A stretch of DNA of 36,743 nt from Candidatus Rokubacteria bacterium GWC2_70_16 (GTDB lineage Bacteria > Methylomirabilota > Methylomirabilia > Rokubacteriales > CSP1-6). Below the pieces are notes generated by a model. The model worked only from the letters and a program-made list of their open reading frames with translations. It had not been told where the DNA came from and made no database searches. Positions 1-7,254 of the stretch are shown here, one piece after another (within the stretch, counting starts at the first letter, position 1; every line of letters begins with the position of its first letter). The stretch spans positions 757 through 37,499 of the forward strand of contig MGBV01000272.1 of assembly GCA_001788415.1 (NCBI GenBank), read 5' to 3'. The position numbers and the translations under genes were made by a program.

Positions 1-170
1 GCAACCGCTACGGGGACGCGCCCGGCCACGCGTGCCTCGCCGTCGCGGGGCCCGTCGAGCGCGCGCTGACCGTCGAGACCGGCCAGGCCGACCGCGAGGC
101 CAACATGCTGGCGTTCACCCGCGCGGCGCTCGCGCTGCTCGAGGCGTGCGTCAAGGAGAGTCGCGCATGA
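1..170 (+). CDS. CinA-like nicotinamide-nucleotide amidase, 3' end only
   Basis: Only the last 55 codons are present (reading frame begins at base 3; stop TGA at 168-170). The residues include a LAVAGPVERALTVETG segment followed by DREANM and an amphipathic ALALLEACV end. This resembles the C-terminus of the CinA/PncC family, where a short beta-strand pair is followed by a G-D-R-E type turn and a final helix carrying AL-LL. That family deamidates nicotinamide mononucleotide in pyridine-nucleotide salvage. The stop overlaps the next start by four bases (ATGA), so the two genes are probably co-translated. The fragment is too short for certainty; another small alpha/beta enzyme is possible. Confidence 0.45.
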   Translation, partial: NRYGDAPGHACLAVAGPVERALTVETGQADREANMLAFTRAALALLEACVKESRA

Positions 171-1063
171 CGACGATCGGGATCCTGCACCCCGGCGAGA
201 TGGGCAGCGCCGTCGGCGCCGCCGCCCGCGCCGGCGGGGCGCGGGTGCTCTGGGCGTCGGCGGGGCGCGGCGGCGCCACGCGCGCGCGCGCGGCGGCCGC
301 GGGCCTCGAGGACGCCGGCACGCTCGCCGCCCTCGTCGCGGCGAGCGACGTGATCCTCTCCGTCTGTCCGCCCGCCGCCGCGCGCGCCGTCGCCCAGGCG
401 GTCGCCGCCCACCGCTTCGCCGGCCTCTACGTGGACGCCAACGCGATCGCGCCGGCCACGACGCGCGAGGTCGGCGCGCGCGTCGAGAAGGCCGGCGCCC
501 GCTTCGTGGACGGCGGCATCATCGGCCCGCCACCGCGCACGCGGGGCACCGCGCGGCTCTACCTCGCGGGCGAGGGCGCCGCGCGCGTCGCCGCGCTCTT
601 CGCCGAGGGCCCGCTCGAGGCGATCGCGCTCGACGGCCCGCCGGGCGCGGCCTCGGCCCTCAAGGCGGCGTACGCGGGCTGGAACAAGGGGCACGCCGCG
701 CTCCTCATGGCGGCGCGCGCGTTCGCTGCCGCCGAGGGCGTGGAGGCGGCCCTCCTGGCCGAGTGGAGGATCTCCCAGCCGGAGCTCCCCGCGCGCTCGG
801 AGGCTGCGGTGCGGAGCAACGCCCGCAAGGCGTGGCGCTTCGTCGGCGAGATGGAGGAGATCGCGGCGAGCTTCGCCGCGGCGGGCCTGCCCGAGGGCTT
901 CCACACGGCCGCCGCGGAGATCTATCGCCGGCTCGAGGGCTGGAAGGACACGGAGGCGCCGCCGGCGGCCGCCGAGGTCTCGGGCGCGCTCGCTCTCGGG
1001 GGTCGGCGTGGAGGAGGCGGTACTCGCCGAACAGCTCGACGCGCTCGAGAAGCGTCCCGTTGA
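167..1063 (+). CDS. NAD(P)-dependent oxidoreductase, 6-phosphogluconate dehydrogenase-like with DUF1932-type C-terminus
   Basis: A beta-hydroxyacid-dehydrogenase-like protein. The N-terminus MTTIGILHPGEMGSAVG is a Rossmann dinucleotide-binding fold with the glycine pattern G-x-x-x-M-G. ILSVCPP and YVDANAIAP follow the usual strand order of the family, and FVDGGIIGPPP is the substrate-loop region. A helical C-terminal half with ALKAAYAGWNKGHAALL contains the conserved lysine region and matches the DUF1932 subgroup. The substrate is unknown. The start at 167 is chosen because conserved sequence begins there and ATG overlaps the upstream stop (ATGA). The last roughly 25 codons, after about base 985, lose the strong GC3 bias and become Arg/Gly-rich, so the native stop has probably been lost and the frame reads on to 1061-1063. 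Confidence 0.85.
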   Translation: MTTIGILHPGEMGSAVGAAARAGGARVLWASAGRGGATRARAAAAGLEDAGTLAALVAASDVILSVCPPAAARAVAQAVAAHRFAGLYVDANAIAPATTREVGARVEKAGARFVDGGIIGPPPRTRGTARLYLAGEGAARVAALFAEGPLEAIALDGPPGAASALKAAYAGWNKGHAALLMAARAFAAAEGVEAALLAEWRISQPELPARSEAAVRSNARKAWRFVGEMEEIAASFAAAGLPEGFHTAAAEIYRRLEGWKDTEAPPAAAEVSGALALGGRRGGGGTRRTARRAREASR

Positions 1064-1085
1064 CGCCGACGCGGTCCCGCGACGG

Positions 1086-1823
1086 CTAGGAGGGCGGCGG
1101 GCCCGGCGACTGGGCGCCGAGGAAGTCCAGCACGAGGCGGTTGAAGATCTCCGGCTGGTCGCAGTGCGTGGCGTGGCCCGAGTCGGGGACGACCGCGAGG
1201 CGCGCGCCCGGGATGCCCCGCGCGAGGGCCTCCTTGCTCGCGAGCGAGATCGTGCAGTCGCGCTCGCCCGCGACCACCAGCGTCGGGCAGGCGACCCGGC
1301 CCAGCCGGTCGCGCGCGTCGAACGTCGCCAGCGCGGCGATCGACGCGAGATACGCCCGGCGCGACGTGCGGCCGAGGCTCCTGGCCGCGCGCCGGTACAG
1401 CTCGGCCTGCTGCGGCTTCGGGAAGAGGCCGCGCGCCACGAGCGCGGCGACGATCGACATCGGCGCGGTGCCCAGCAGGACCAGGCGCGCGAGCATCCGC
1501 AGCCCGCCCGCCGCGTCCGGCGGGCTGAGCCGCGCGAACGCGTTGACGAGCGTGAGCGACCGCACGCGCCCCGGCGCTTGCAGCACCAGCTCGAGGCCGA
1601 CGCAGCCGCCGAGCGAGAGCCCGACCACATGCACCGAGGGCTCCCCGAGCCGGTCCAGCAGCGCCTCGAGGCGCTGGCCCATGGCCGGGACGGTCAGCCG
1701 CCCGCGCGGGTGCGCCGAGCGCCAGTGGCCGGGAAGGTCGACCAGGACGAGCCGGTGGCCCACGCCCAGGGGACCGAGCTGGGGCGCCCAGTCCTCGGCG
1801 GAGGAGCCGAGCCCGTGGAGCAA
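1086..1823 (-). CDS. alpha/beta hydrolase with damaged 5' end
   Basis: An alpha/beta-hydrolase fold enzyme (esterase, lipase or haloperoxidase-like). The oxyanion region HGLGSS lies at the extreme N-terminus, the nucleophile elbow is GLSLGG, the acid residue lies in GERDCT and the catalytic histidine in DSGHATHCD. The C-terminus ends normally in LVLDFLGA. The only usable start is TTG at 1823, which removes the first core strand. The missing strand (AVVLL, preceded by AIYFERRG) is encoded in frame just upstream, bases 1824-1880, but that stretch has no ATG, GTG or TTG and is closed by TAG at 1881-1883. The gene either uses a very unusual start or is a recent pseudogene. It lies 100 bp downstream of the retropepsin-like gene on the same strand. 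Substrate cannot be deduced. Confidence 0.7.
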   Translation of the reverse strand: MLHGLGSSAEDWAPQLGPLGVGHRLVLVDLPGHWRSAHPRGRLTVPAMGQRLEALLDRLGEPSVHVVGLSLGGCVGLELVLQAPGRVRSLTLVNAFARLSPPDAAGGLRMLARLVLLGTAPMSIVAALVARGLFPKPQQAELYRRAARSLGRTSRRAYLASIAALATFDARDRLGRVACPTLVVAGERDCTISLASKEALARGIPGARLAVVPDSGHATHCDQPEIFNRLVLDFLGAQSPGPPPS

Positions 1824-1922
1824 GACGACGGCTGGGGCGCTGCCGTCCGTGAGACCGCGACGCTCGAAGTAGATGGCGGGCTACTCGCGGTGACGCAGGG
1901 GGGTCGTCGCCCGTCTCGCGCG

Positions 1923-2285
1923 CTACCCCGTCAGCAGGAGGGCAGGCACCGGCACGAGGCGGCGGCCGACCGGGTCGGCCGCGAGGCGGAGCCCCTCGAG
2001 CGCGTGAGCGCCCAGCAACACCGGCGCCCCCGGCTCGCCGAACACCACGAGCGTGATCGCGGAGCGCCCGCCGACACGTATCCACGCGTGGCCGATGTCC
2101 CGCTGGACCTCGCGTCCGTCGGCCAGCACGAACGAAGCAGCAACGTGCCGGACCACACTGAGATCCTCGAGGATATTCGCCGGTACGCTGGTGTACGTCG
2201 CCCCGGTGTCCGCAACCGCTTCGACCTCCAGCCAGCGCACGCCGGTGGGATCGCCGATCTCGATTACGACCCGAAACGTGCCCAT
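1923..2285 (-). CDS. retropepsin-like aspartic protease domain protein
   Basis: A 120-residue single-domain protein. VADTGATYTSVP (near residue 25) is the D-T/S-G signature of retroviral-type aspartic proteases, followed by the hydrophobic strand VLLGAHALEGLRLAADP near the C-terminus. The usual role of such small bacterial domains is unproven; the catalytic form would be a homodimer, each subunit giving one aspartate. No signal peptide or membrane segment is visible, so it is predicted cytoplasmic. The ATG at 2285 is preceded by GGTGAGG. A perfect TTGACA lies 32 bases upstream of the start, so the gene may have its own promoter. The hydrolase downstream could be in the same transcript. Confidence 0.75.
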   Translation of the reverse strand: MGTFRVVIEIGDPTGVRWLEVEAVADTGATYTSVPANILEDLSVVRHVAASFVLADGREVQRDIGHAWIRVGGRSAITLVVFGEPGAPVLLGAHALEGLRLAADPVGRRLVPVPALLLTG

Positions 2286-2293
2286 GCCTCACC

Positions 2294-2322
2294 AGTGTGG
2301 AGGCCACTGCGGGTCGTGTCAA
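2294..2322 (-). promoter_or_regulatory. possible sigma70-type promoter for the retropepsin-like gene
   Basis: On the minus strand a perfect TTGACA (2317-2322) is followed after 17 bases by CACACT (2294-2299), which matches only three of six -10 positions. Transcription would start about two bases before the ATG at 2285, giving a nearly leaderless message. The -35 match is striking in such GC-rich DNA, but the -10 match is poor. Confidence 0.3.
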
Positions 2323-2391
2323 TGCAGGAGATCAGATACACCTCCCCTCCTCCGCCCGCGCAACGGATCGACGAGGCTCGGACTCGGGAGG

Positions 2392-2571
2392 TCAGAACAG
2401 CGTGTAGATGAACGGCGCGATGGCGGAGCTCTGGGCGAAGATCAGCAGCGCGCCGAAGATCAGCAAGACAAAGATCATGGGGGTCAGCCACCACCACTTG
2501 TTCTGCCAGAAGAACTGCAGCAGCTCGCCGGCGATGCCCAGCCGACTGGTCAGGCTCTCCATACGCTTCAT
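2392..2571 (-). CDS. DUF5989-type small membrane protein
   Basis: A 59-residue protein starting MKRMESLTSRLG at 2571. It has a short amphipathic head, the aromatic stretch LQFFWQNKWWWL (about residues 18-29), and one membrane segment MIFVLLIFGALLIF (about 32-45), ending FIYTLF. The pattern of LG-hydrophobic head, then a WWW-L-P-M turn, then one helix is that of the DUF5989 family, which I recall as a frequent neighbour of carbamoyltransferase genes in polysaccharide and natural-product clusters. It starts 18 bases after the carbamoyltransferase stop, with GTGACGGG just upstream. Role unknown: possibly a membrane anchor or partner for the carbamoyltransferase. The whole frame has the strong GC3 bias of true genes here. 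Confidence 0.85.
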   Translation of the reverse strand: MKRMESLTSRLGIAGELLQFFWQNKWWWLTPMIFVLLIFGALLIFAQSSAIAPFIYTLF

Positions 2572-2589
2572 CCCGTCACTCCCCGGCCG

Positions 2590-4374
2590 TCATGTGAGGG
2601 GCTTCTCGATCAGGACGTCGCCGAGCACGAGCGCGTCCATCCCGCTTTGGCAAAAGGTCCGGAAGGCCTCGCCCGGGGTGTTCACGATCGGCTCGCCCTT
2701 CAGATTGAAGGAGGTGTTGAGCACCACGGGCACCCCGGTCGCCTGCCCGAACGCCTCGATCAACCGATAGTACCGCGGGTTGACGTCGCGGCGGACGGTC
2801 TGTGGCCGCGCCGTCCCGTCCACATGGGTGACGGCGGGGACCGCCTCCCGCCGCTCCGGCCTCACCGGCACGACGTAGAGCATGAAGCGCGCCGGGTAGT
2901 GGCGCGCCGCTTCGGGAAGCGCGAAGTACTCTTCCGCGCGCTCGACCAGGACCGACGGGGCGAACGGCCGGAAGGGCTCCCGGAACTTGATCTTGACGTT
3001 CACCGTGTCCTTCATGTCCGGCCGCCGGGGATCCGCCAGGATGCTCCGGTGCCCGAGCGCCCGCGGCCCCCACTCGAAACGGTCCTGGCACCAGCCGACC
3101 ACCTTCCCCTCGGCGAGCCGCTCCACGACCCGCTCGATCAGGCGCGCCTCGTCGTCGCACCGGAGACCGCGGATCCCCTCCCGCCGGAGGAACGTCTCGA
3201 TCGCGCCGGCATCGTGCGCCTCCCCCCAGGCGGCGTGCTCCATGACGAACGCGCGCGGCTTGCCGAGGGCCATGTGGTAGGCGTAGAGGGCCGCGCCCAC
3301 CGCGCCCCCGCCGTCGCCGGCCGCCGGCTGGATGTAGATCTCCTCCACCGGCGTCTCGCGGAGGATCCTCCCGTTCGCCACGCTGTTCAGCGCGACACCG
3401 CCCGCCAGGCAGAGCCTCCGCAAACCCGTCCCGGCGAGCACACTCCGCACCATTCGGAGCAGAACCTCCTCGGTCACGGTCTGGATGCTCGCCGCGATGT
3501 CGGCGTAGTGCTGGTTCTGGCGGGCCAGCTCCGCGTAGTTCCCCGGCTTCTCGCCGAAGTACGTCGGATAGCCGCTCGCCTCGGTGAAGAAGTAGACACC
3601 CGGCTCGCGCGGGGTCCCGAACAGATCGACGAACTTCTGGCTGAACATCCGGTCCGTGGAGCAGTGGAACGCGAAGTAGTCCATGTCCAGCTCGAAGCCG
3701 CCGTCCGGCCCGACGCGGATGAGCTTCGAGACCTCGTCCTGGTAGCGGGGCGTGCCGAAGGGGGCCATGCCCATGACCTTGTACTCGCCCTCGTTCACCT
3801 CGAAGCCCAGGAATGCCGTGAACGCGCCGTAGAGGAGGCCGAGCGAGTGGGGGAAGCGGATCTCCTTCAGCAGCTTGATCTCGCCGCCCCGGCCGACGCC
3901 CAGGCTGGCCGTCGTCCACTCGCCGACGCCGTCGACGGTGAGGATCGCGGCCTCGTCGAACGGCGAGCAGAAGAAGGCGCTGGCGGCGTGCGAGAGATGG
4001 TGCTCGCTGAAGAGGATCCGCGCCGGCGGCACCCCCAGCCGCTTCTGGATGAGATGCTTGATCCAGAGCTTGTCGCCCAGCCACGTGATCATCGACTCGC
4101 GAAACACCTTGTGCGACCGCGGGAACGTCTGCATGCTCGACAGGATCAGCCGCTCGAACTTGACGAAGGGCTTCTCGAAGAACACGACATAGTCCAGGTC
4201 CCCGGCCTCGACGGCGCCCGCCCGCAGGCAGAACTCGATGGCGTGACGCGGGAACTCGTAGTCGTGCTTCTTGCGGCTGAACCGCTCCTCCTCGGCCGCC
4301 GCGACCAGCACCCCGTCCCGGAGGAGCGCCGCCGCCGCGTCGTGGAAGTAGCACGAGATGCCGAGGATGTTCAT
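2590..4374 (-). CDS. carbamoyltransferase, NodU/TobZ family
   Basis: A 594-residue O-carbamoyltransferase, full length for the family. It is expected to move a carbamoyl group from carbamoyl phosphate, through carbamoyl-adenylate, to a hydroxyl of a sugar or other glycan unit. The N-terminus MNILGISCYFHDAAAAL is the opening of the Kae1-like ASKHA domain. SEHHLSHAASAF (about 123-134) carries the metal-binding histidines, DGVGEWTT (about 148-155) is an ATP-site loop, and GGVALNS (about 325) belongs to the second ASKHA half. WGPRALGHRSI and VLNTSFNLKGEPIV mark the C-terminal domain. It overlaps the upstream 77-codon gene by one base and is followed by the DUF5989-type gene. The acceptor is not known; the nearby polysaccharide locus is the likeliest customer. 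Confidence 0.93.
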   Translation of the reverse strand: MNILGISCYFHDAAAALLRDGVLVAAAEEERFSRKKHDYEFPRHAIEFCLRAGAVEAGDLDYVVFFEKPFVKFERLILSSMQTFPRSHKVFRESMITWLGDKLWIKHLIQKRLGVPPARILFSEHHLSHAASAFFCSPFDEAAILTVDGVGEWTTASLGVGRGGEIKLLKEIRFPHSLGLLYGAFTAFLGFEVNEGEYKVMGMAPFGTPRYQDEVSKLIRVGPDGGFELDMDYFAFHCSTDRMFSQKFVDLFGTPREPGVYFFTEASGYPTYFGEKPGNYAELARQNQHYADIAASIQTVTEEVLLRMVRSVLAGTGLRRLCLAGGVALNSVANGRILRETPVEEIYIQPAAGDGGGAVGAALYAYHMALGKPRAFVMEHAAWGEAHDAGAIETFLRREGIRGLRCDDEARLIERVVERLAEGKVVGWCQDRFEWGPRALGHRSILADPRRPDMKDTVNVKIKFREPFRPFAPSVLVERAEEYFALPEAARHYPARFMLYVVPVRPERREAVPAVTHVDGTARPQTVRRDVNPRYYRLIEAFGQATGVPVVLNTSFNLKGEPIVNTPGEAFRTFCQSGMDALVLGDVLIEKPLT

Positions 4375-4607
4375 CAGGACTGCCGCGTGGCGCGCTCGAG
4401 GGCGGAGCCCGCCTCGTCCCGCCGCGGGAGCCAGCCCCTGGCGCTGGCCGCCTTGATGGCCAGCGGGTCGCCCGTCAGGCGGACCGCGAGGGCGAACGGG
4501 CCGAAGACGACGAAGTAGAAGACCACCAGCACGAGCCTGGCCTGGAAGTCACCGATGACCCGGGCGACCCGCTTCCACCCCTCCCACGCGCGGCGGAGGA
4601 CGGTCAC
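4374..4607 (-). CDS. small single-span membrane protein linked to the carbamoyltransferase
   Basis: A 77-residue protein with GTG start at 4607. The N-terminal 20 residues are basic and amphipathic (RRAWEGWKRVARVIGDFQ). They are followed by one membrane helix, ARLVLVVFYFVVFGPFALAV (about 23-42), and a short polar tail. I recall proteins with the same I-G-D-F-Q-A-R and FYFVxxxPF motif beside carbamoyltransferases in other genomes, in the position taken by SxtJ-type proteins. Its stop shares a base with the carbamoyltransferase start, indicating coupled translation. Function unknown; a membrane tether or partner for the enzyme is a reasonable inference. Confidence 0.75.
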   Translation of the reverse strand: MTVLRRAWEGWKRVARVIGDFQARLVLVVFYFVVFGPFALAVRLTGDPLAIKAASARGWLPRRDEAGSALERATRQS

Positions 4608-4651
4608 CGGAGCCCCTGCGGCGAGAGGGACGAGACAGCCACGGTGGGATC

Positions 4652-4680
4652 ACTCTAGGCGGCGGGCGCGGGCGCGTCAA
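4652..4680 (-). promoter_or_regulatory. probable sigma70-type promoter of the carbamoylation unit
   Basis: On the minus strand TTGACG (4675-4680; five of six matches) is separated by exactly 17 bases from TAGAGT (4652-4657; four of six). Transcription would begin near 4645, leaving a leader of about 38 bases before the GTG at 4607. AGGGG lies a few bases before that start. The 122-bp divergent interval 4608-4729 holds no other recognisable element; for the + strand gene at 4730 I see neither a clear promoter nor a Shine-Dalgarno sequence. Confidence 0.55.
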
Positions 4681-4729
4681 GGCGGCGGGCGGGCGGCGAG
4701 CATCGTCTCCGCGTGTCAGCCCTGCTACC

Positions 4730-5767
4730 ATGCTGAGCACCGTGGCCCCGCCGGCAGGGACAAGGCGACGTCTGGCTGGCCAGGTGGCTGTCGCCGCCGC
4801 CTCCCTGGTCGTCTCCCTCCTGGCGCTCGAGGCGGGCCTGCGCCTCCTCGACCGCTACGTCATGATCTACGACATCGAGATGTGGAAGTACGCGAAGTAC
4901 CTCAAGCGGCAGGCCGCCGACCCGGCAATCGGCCACGAGCACGTCCCGAACGCCCGGGCGCGCCTCGACGGCGTGGAGGTCGCCATCAACTCGCACGGCC
5001 TGCGGGACCGGGAGTACGGTCACGCGAAGCCGCCGGGCACCGTCAGGATCCTCGTCCTGGGCGACTCCAACACGTTCGGCTGGGGCGTGCCGGTGGAGGC
5101 CACGTACCCGAAGCAGCTCGAGCGGCTCCTGAACGAGGGCGAGGCGGGTGCCCGACGGTACGAGGTGATCAACGCCGGGGTCGGGAACTACAACACCACG
5201 ATGGAGATCGCCTATCTCGAGCGGCACGGGCTCCGCTACTCCCCGGACGTCGTGATCGTCGGCTGGTTCATCAACGACGCCGAGCCGACGCCGCGGCGCG
5301 TGATCAGCCCGGTCCTGGAACGCTCGCATCTCGCCGCGCTGGGGCTGATGAGCACGCGGTACTTCCTGACGTATCTGGGCCTGGAACCCGACTATCGGCG
5401 CTACTACTCGGAGCTGTACGAGGACGGCGCGCCGGGCTGGGCGGCGGCGCGGAGCGCCCTGATCCGTCTGGGACACCTGGCCCGGGAGCGCACCTTCACG
5501 CCGATCATCCTGCTGCTGCCCGACCTTCACCTCCTCCAGGCTCAGTACCCGTTCGACGCCGCCCATCGGAAGGTGTCGACGCTCGCTCGCTCGAAAGACA
5601 TCGCCCTCCTGGACGGCCTCGAGGTCTTCCGCGGGATGGACGGGCGCACCCTCTGGGTGAGCCGCACCGACGCGCACATGAACGCCCGCGCTCACGCCCT
5701 CACCGCGCGCGCGCTCTTCGACTTCCTGCGCGCGCAGTCGCTCCTTCCCGACCGGCGCGCGCGCTGA
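4730..5767 (+). CDS. membrane-anchored SGNH/GDSL hydrolase-like protein
   Basis: A 345-residue protein with one N-terminal membrane helix (about 17-37) and an extracytoplasmic SGNH/GDSL fold. VLGDSNTFGWG holds the nucleophile Ser113. VINAGVGNYNT is the block carrying the asparagine/glycine oxyanion elements. TDAHMNARAH near the C-terminus gives Asp314 and His316. Family members remove or transfer O-acyl groups on glycans, including the AlgX/AlgJ branch of polysaccharide acetylation. It is the only + strand gene of the locus and converges on the O-antigen ligase gene, whose stop is only 8 bases away. It starts without an obvious Shine-Dalgarno sequence. It belongs to the same architecture class as the products at 10582, 22209 and 23393. 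Whether it is hydrolase or transferase cannot be decided. Confidence 0.85.
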   Translation: MLSTVAPPAGTRRRLAGQVAVAAASLVVSLLALEAGLRLLDRYVMIYDIEMWKYAKYLKRQAADPAIGHEHVPNARARLDGVEVAINSHGLRDREYGHAKPPGTVRILVLGDSNTFGWGVPVEATYPKQLERLLNEGEAGARRYEVINAGVGNYNTTMEIAYLERHGLRYSPDVVIVGWFINDAEPTPRRVISPVLERSHLAALGLMSTRYFLTYLGLEPDYRRYYSELYEDGAPGWAAARSALIRLGHLARERTFTPIILLLPDLHLLQAQYPFDAAHRKVSTLARSKDIALLDGLEVFRGMDGRTLWVSRTDAHMNARAHALTARALFDFLRAQSLLPDRRAR

Positions 5768-5775
5768 GGACGCGC

Positions 5776-7254
5776 CTAAGGGTCCCGAGCCTCCGCGGCG
5801 TGCCGCGACGGACGCGGGGCCGCCGTCGCCTGGACGTCGGCGCCTTCGTCGGGGCTGTCGTCCAGCTCCGGCAGGCGCTGGAGCACGCCCGCGAAGAACC
5901 AGAAGTAGACGTTCATCGGCGTGAAGTCCGGCCCCGCCACGAAGACGTTCAGCACGCCCCCGGCGACGGCCGCCAGGAGGCCGACCCCCACCCAGCGCAG
6001 GCGGACATCACGGATCGAGCGCTGGGCCTTGATGCTGGCCCAGAACATCATTGAGACCAGCACCAGGAAGACCACAGTTCCCAGCAGACCGTACTCCCAC
6101 AGGAGCTTGAGCCAGTAGCTCTCCGGGAATATGACCTCGTTCGAGAAGCGCCGCGCCGCCGCCGTCGCGGTGCCAGCGCCATGGCCGACGAGGCTGGAAG
6201 AGAGAGCGATCGCCGGCCCCGTCTGCAACATGTAGTTGAGCCGCAGGGAAATATTCCCGGGGATGGTTGCCACGCGGTCGACGAACATGTCCCAGGTGAA
6301 CGGATAGACGCCGGCCAGGAGCAGCACGCCGCCCAGGACGAAGCCGGCCCGCTGGCGCCCCCCACGCAGCATGACGAGCATCACCAGCAGCTCGAGCCCG
6401 GCGAGCACGTAGAAGGACCGGGCGCCGTTCACCATCATGCCGACCAACGCCAGCCCGCCCGCCGCGAAGACGACGACCCGCTTCGCCGCGCTCAGGCCAG
6501 CTCCCAGCAAGCCGAAGAAGATCGGCAGGACGCTCAGCAGGTAGAGGCCGAACCCCATCGTGAACGTGAACGTGGCGGGCGGCCGGAAGTACCGGGTCCC
6601 CGACTCGCCGCCGATCCACCAGAAGGCGAAGTCGTTCAGGACCTCGGCGTCCAGCTCGGTGAACGCCTCGGGCCCGAGGATGTACTGTCGGATGCCGGTC
6701 ACGGTCACGGGAAACGACGCGACCGCGAGGATCAGCAGCAGCCGGATCACCGCCTCCTTCGACTCGACCAGGTAGTACCCGACGAGGTACATCGGGACGA
6801 AGCCCCAGAAGAGGCCGAACCCGATGACGGCGACGATCGGCGACGGTATCCACGGATTCACCGTCTGCACGAGCGTGATGCCGAACATCACCGCAGCCGG
6901 GACCAGGAACGGAAGACTCCTGAAGGGCGCGATGCCGCGCCGGGCCAGCTCGATGAAGAATCCCGCGTAGAGGCCGGCGGCGACCACGGCCTTGGCGAAC
7001 AGCACCGTCGTCGCGAGCGTCCAGTACGTGCGCAACAGCGTGCCCTCGAAGCAGATCGCGATGAGCAGGAACACGGTCATGACGCGCCACTGGAGGGCGG
7101 CGATCACGCCGGCAAGCACGATGCCCGCGTAGAGGACGAACCGCTGATCGCCTTCGACGATGACGTTCAGCGCGACGTACACGGTCAGACCGATTCCCGC
7201 GAGCGCGATGAGTGGAGCCACGAGGCTCCCGGAACCGGTCAGGGCCCCTCTCAC
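5776..7254 (-). CDS. O-antigen ligase/polymerase family membrane protein (Wzy/WaaL type)
   Basis: A 492-residue polytopic protein with about twelve hydrophobic helices and the large extracytoplasmic loop typical of the O-antigen ligase family. That loop contains VNGARSFYVL and, later, SSSLVGHGAGTATAAARR then YWLKLLWEYGLLGTVVFL; the H-G-A-G-T and W-x-x-GLLG signatures are characteristic. It would polymerise undecaprenyl-linked repeat units or ligate the finished chain in the periplasm. The GTG start at 7254 overlaps the upstream glycosyltransferase stop (GTGA). The C-terminal 35 residues are polar and probably disordered. It is the last gene of the long operon; another ligase-family protein lies at 25968, so one may be the polymerase and the other a ligase. 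Which is which is open. Confidence 0.85.
   Translation of the reverse strand: MRGALTGSGSLVAPLIALAGIGLTVYVALNVIVEGDQRFVLYAGIVLAGVIAALQWRVMTVFLLIAICFEGTLLRTYWTLATTVLFAKAVVAAGLYAGFFIELARRGIAPFRSLPFLVPAAVMFGITLVQTVNPWIPSPIVAVIGFGLFWGFVPMYLVGYYLVESKEAVIRLLLILAVASFPVTVTGIRQYILGPEAFTELDAEVLNDFAFWWIGGESGTRYFRPPATFTFTMGFGLYLLSVLPIFFGLLGAGLSAAKRVVVFAAGGLALVGMMVNGARSFYVLAGLELLVMLVMLRGGRQRAGFVLGGVLLLAGVYPFTWDMFVDRVATIPGNISLRLNYMLQTGPAIALSSSLVGHGAGTATAAARRFSNEVIFPESYWLKLLWEYGLLGTVVFLVLVSMMFWASIKAQRSIRDVRLRWVGVGLLAAVAGGVLNVFVAGPDFTPMNVYFWFFAGVLQRLPELDDSPDEGADVQATAAPRPSRHAAEARDP

Noticed and set aside
2340-2395. Possible terminator after the DUF5989-type gene
   Set aside because: Short CGAG/CTCG inverted pieces exist, but there is no stable stem and no T run.
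2264-2497. 77-codon minus-strand frame between the retropepsin-like and carbamoyltransferase genes
   Set aside because: It conflicts with the DUF5989-type gene at 2392-2571, which has a membrane helix, family motifs and correct spacing.
2053-4518. Long + strand open frame of about 820 codons antisense to the carbamoyltransferase
   Set aside because: It mirrors the GC3-rich third positions of the real minus-strand genes; its product is a low-complexity Arg/Pro/Glu mix without recognisable domains.
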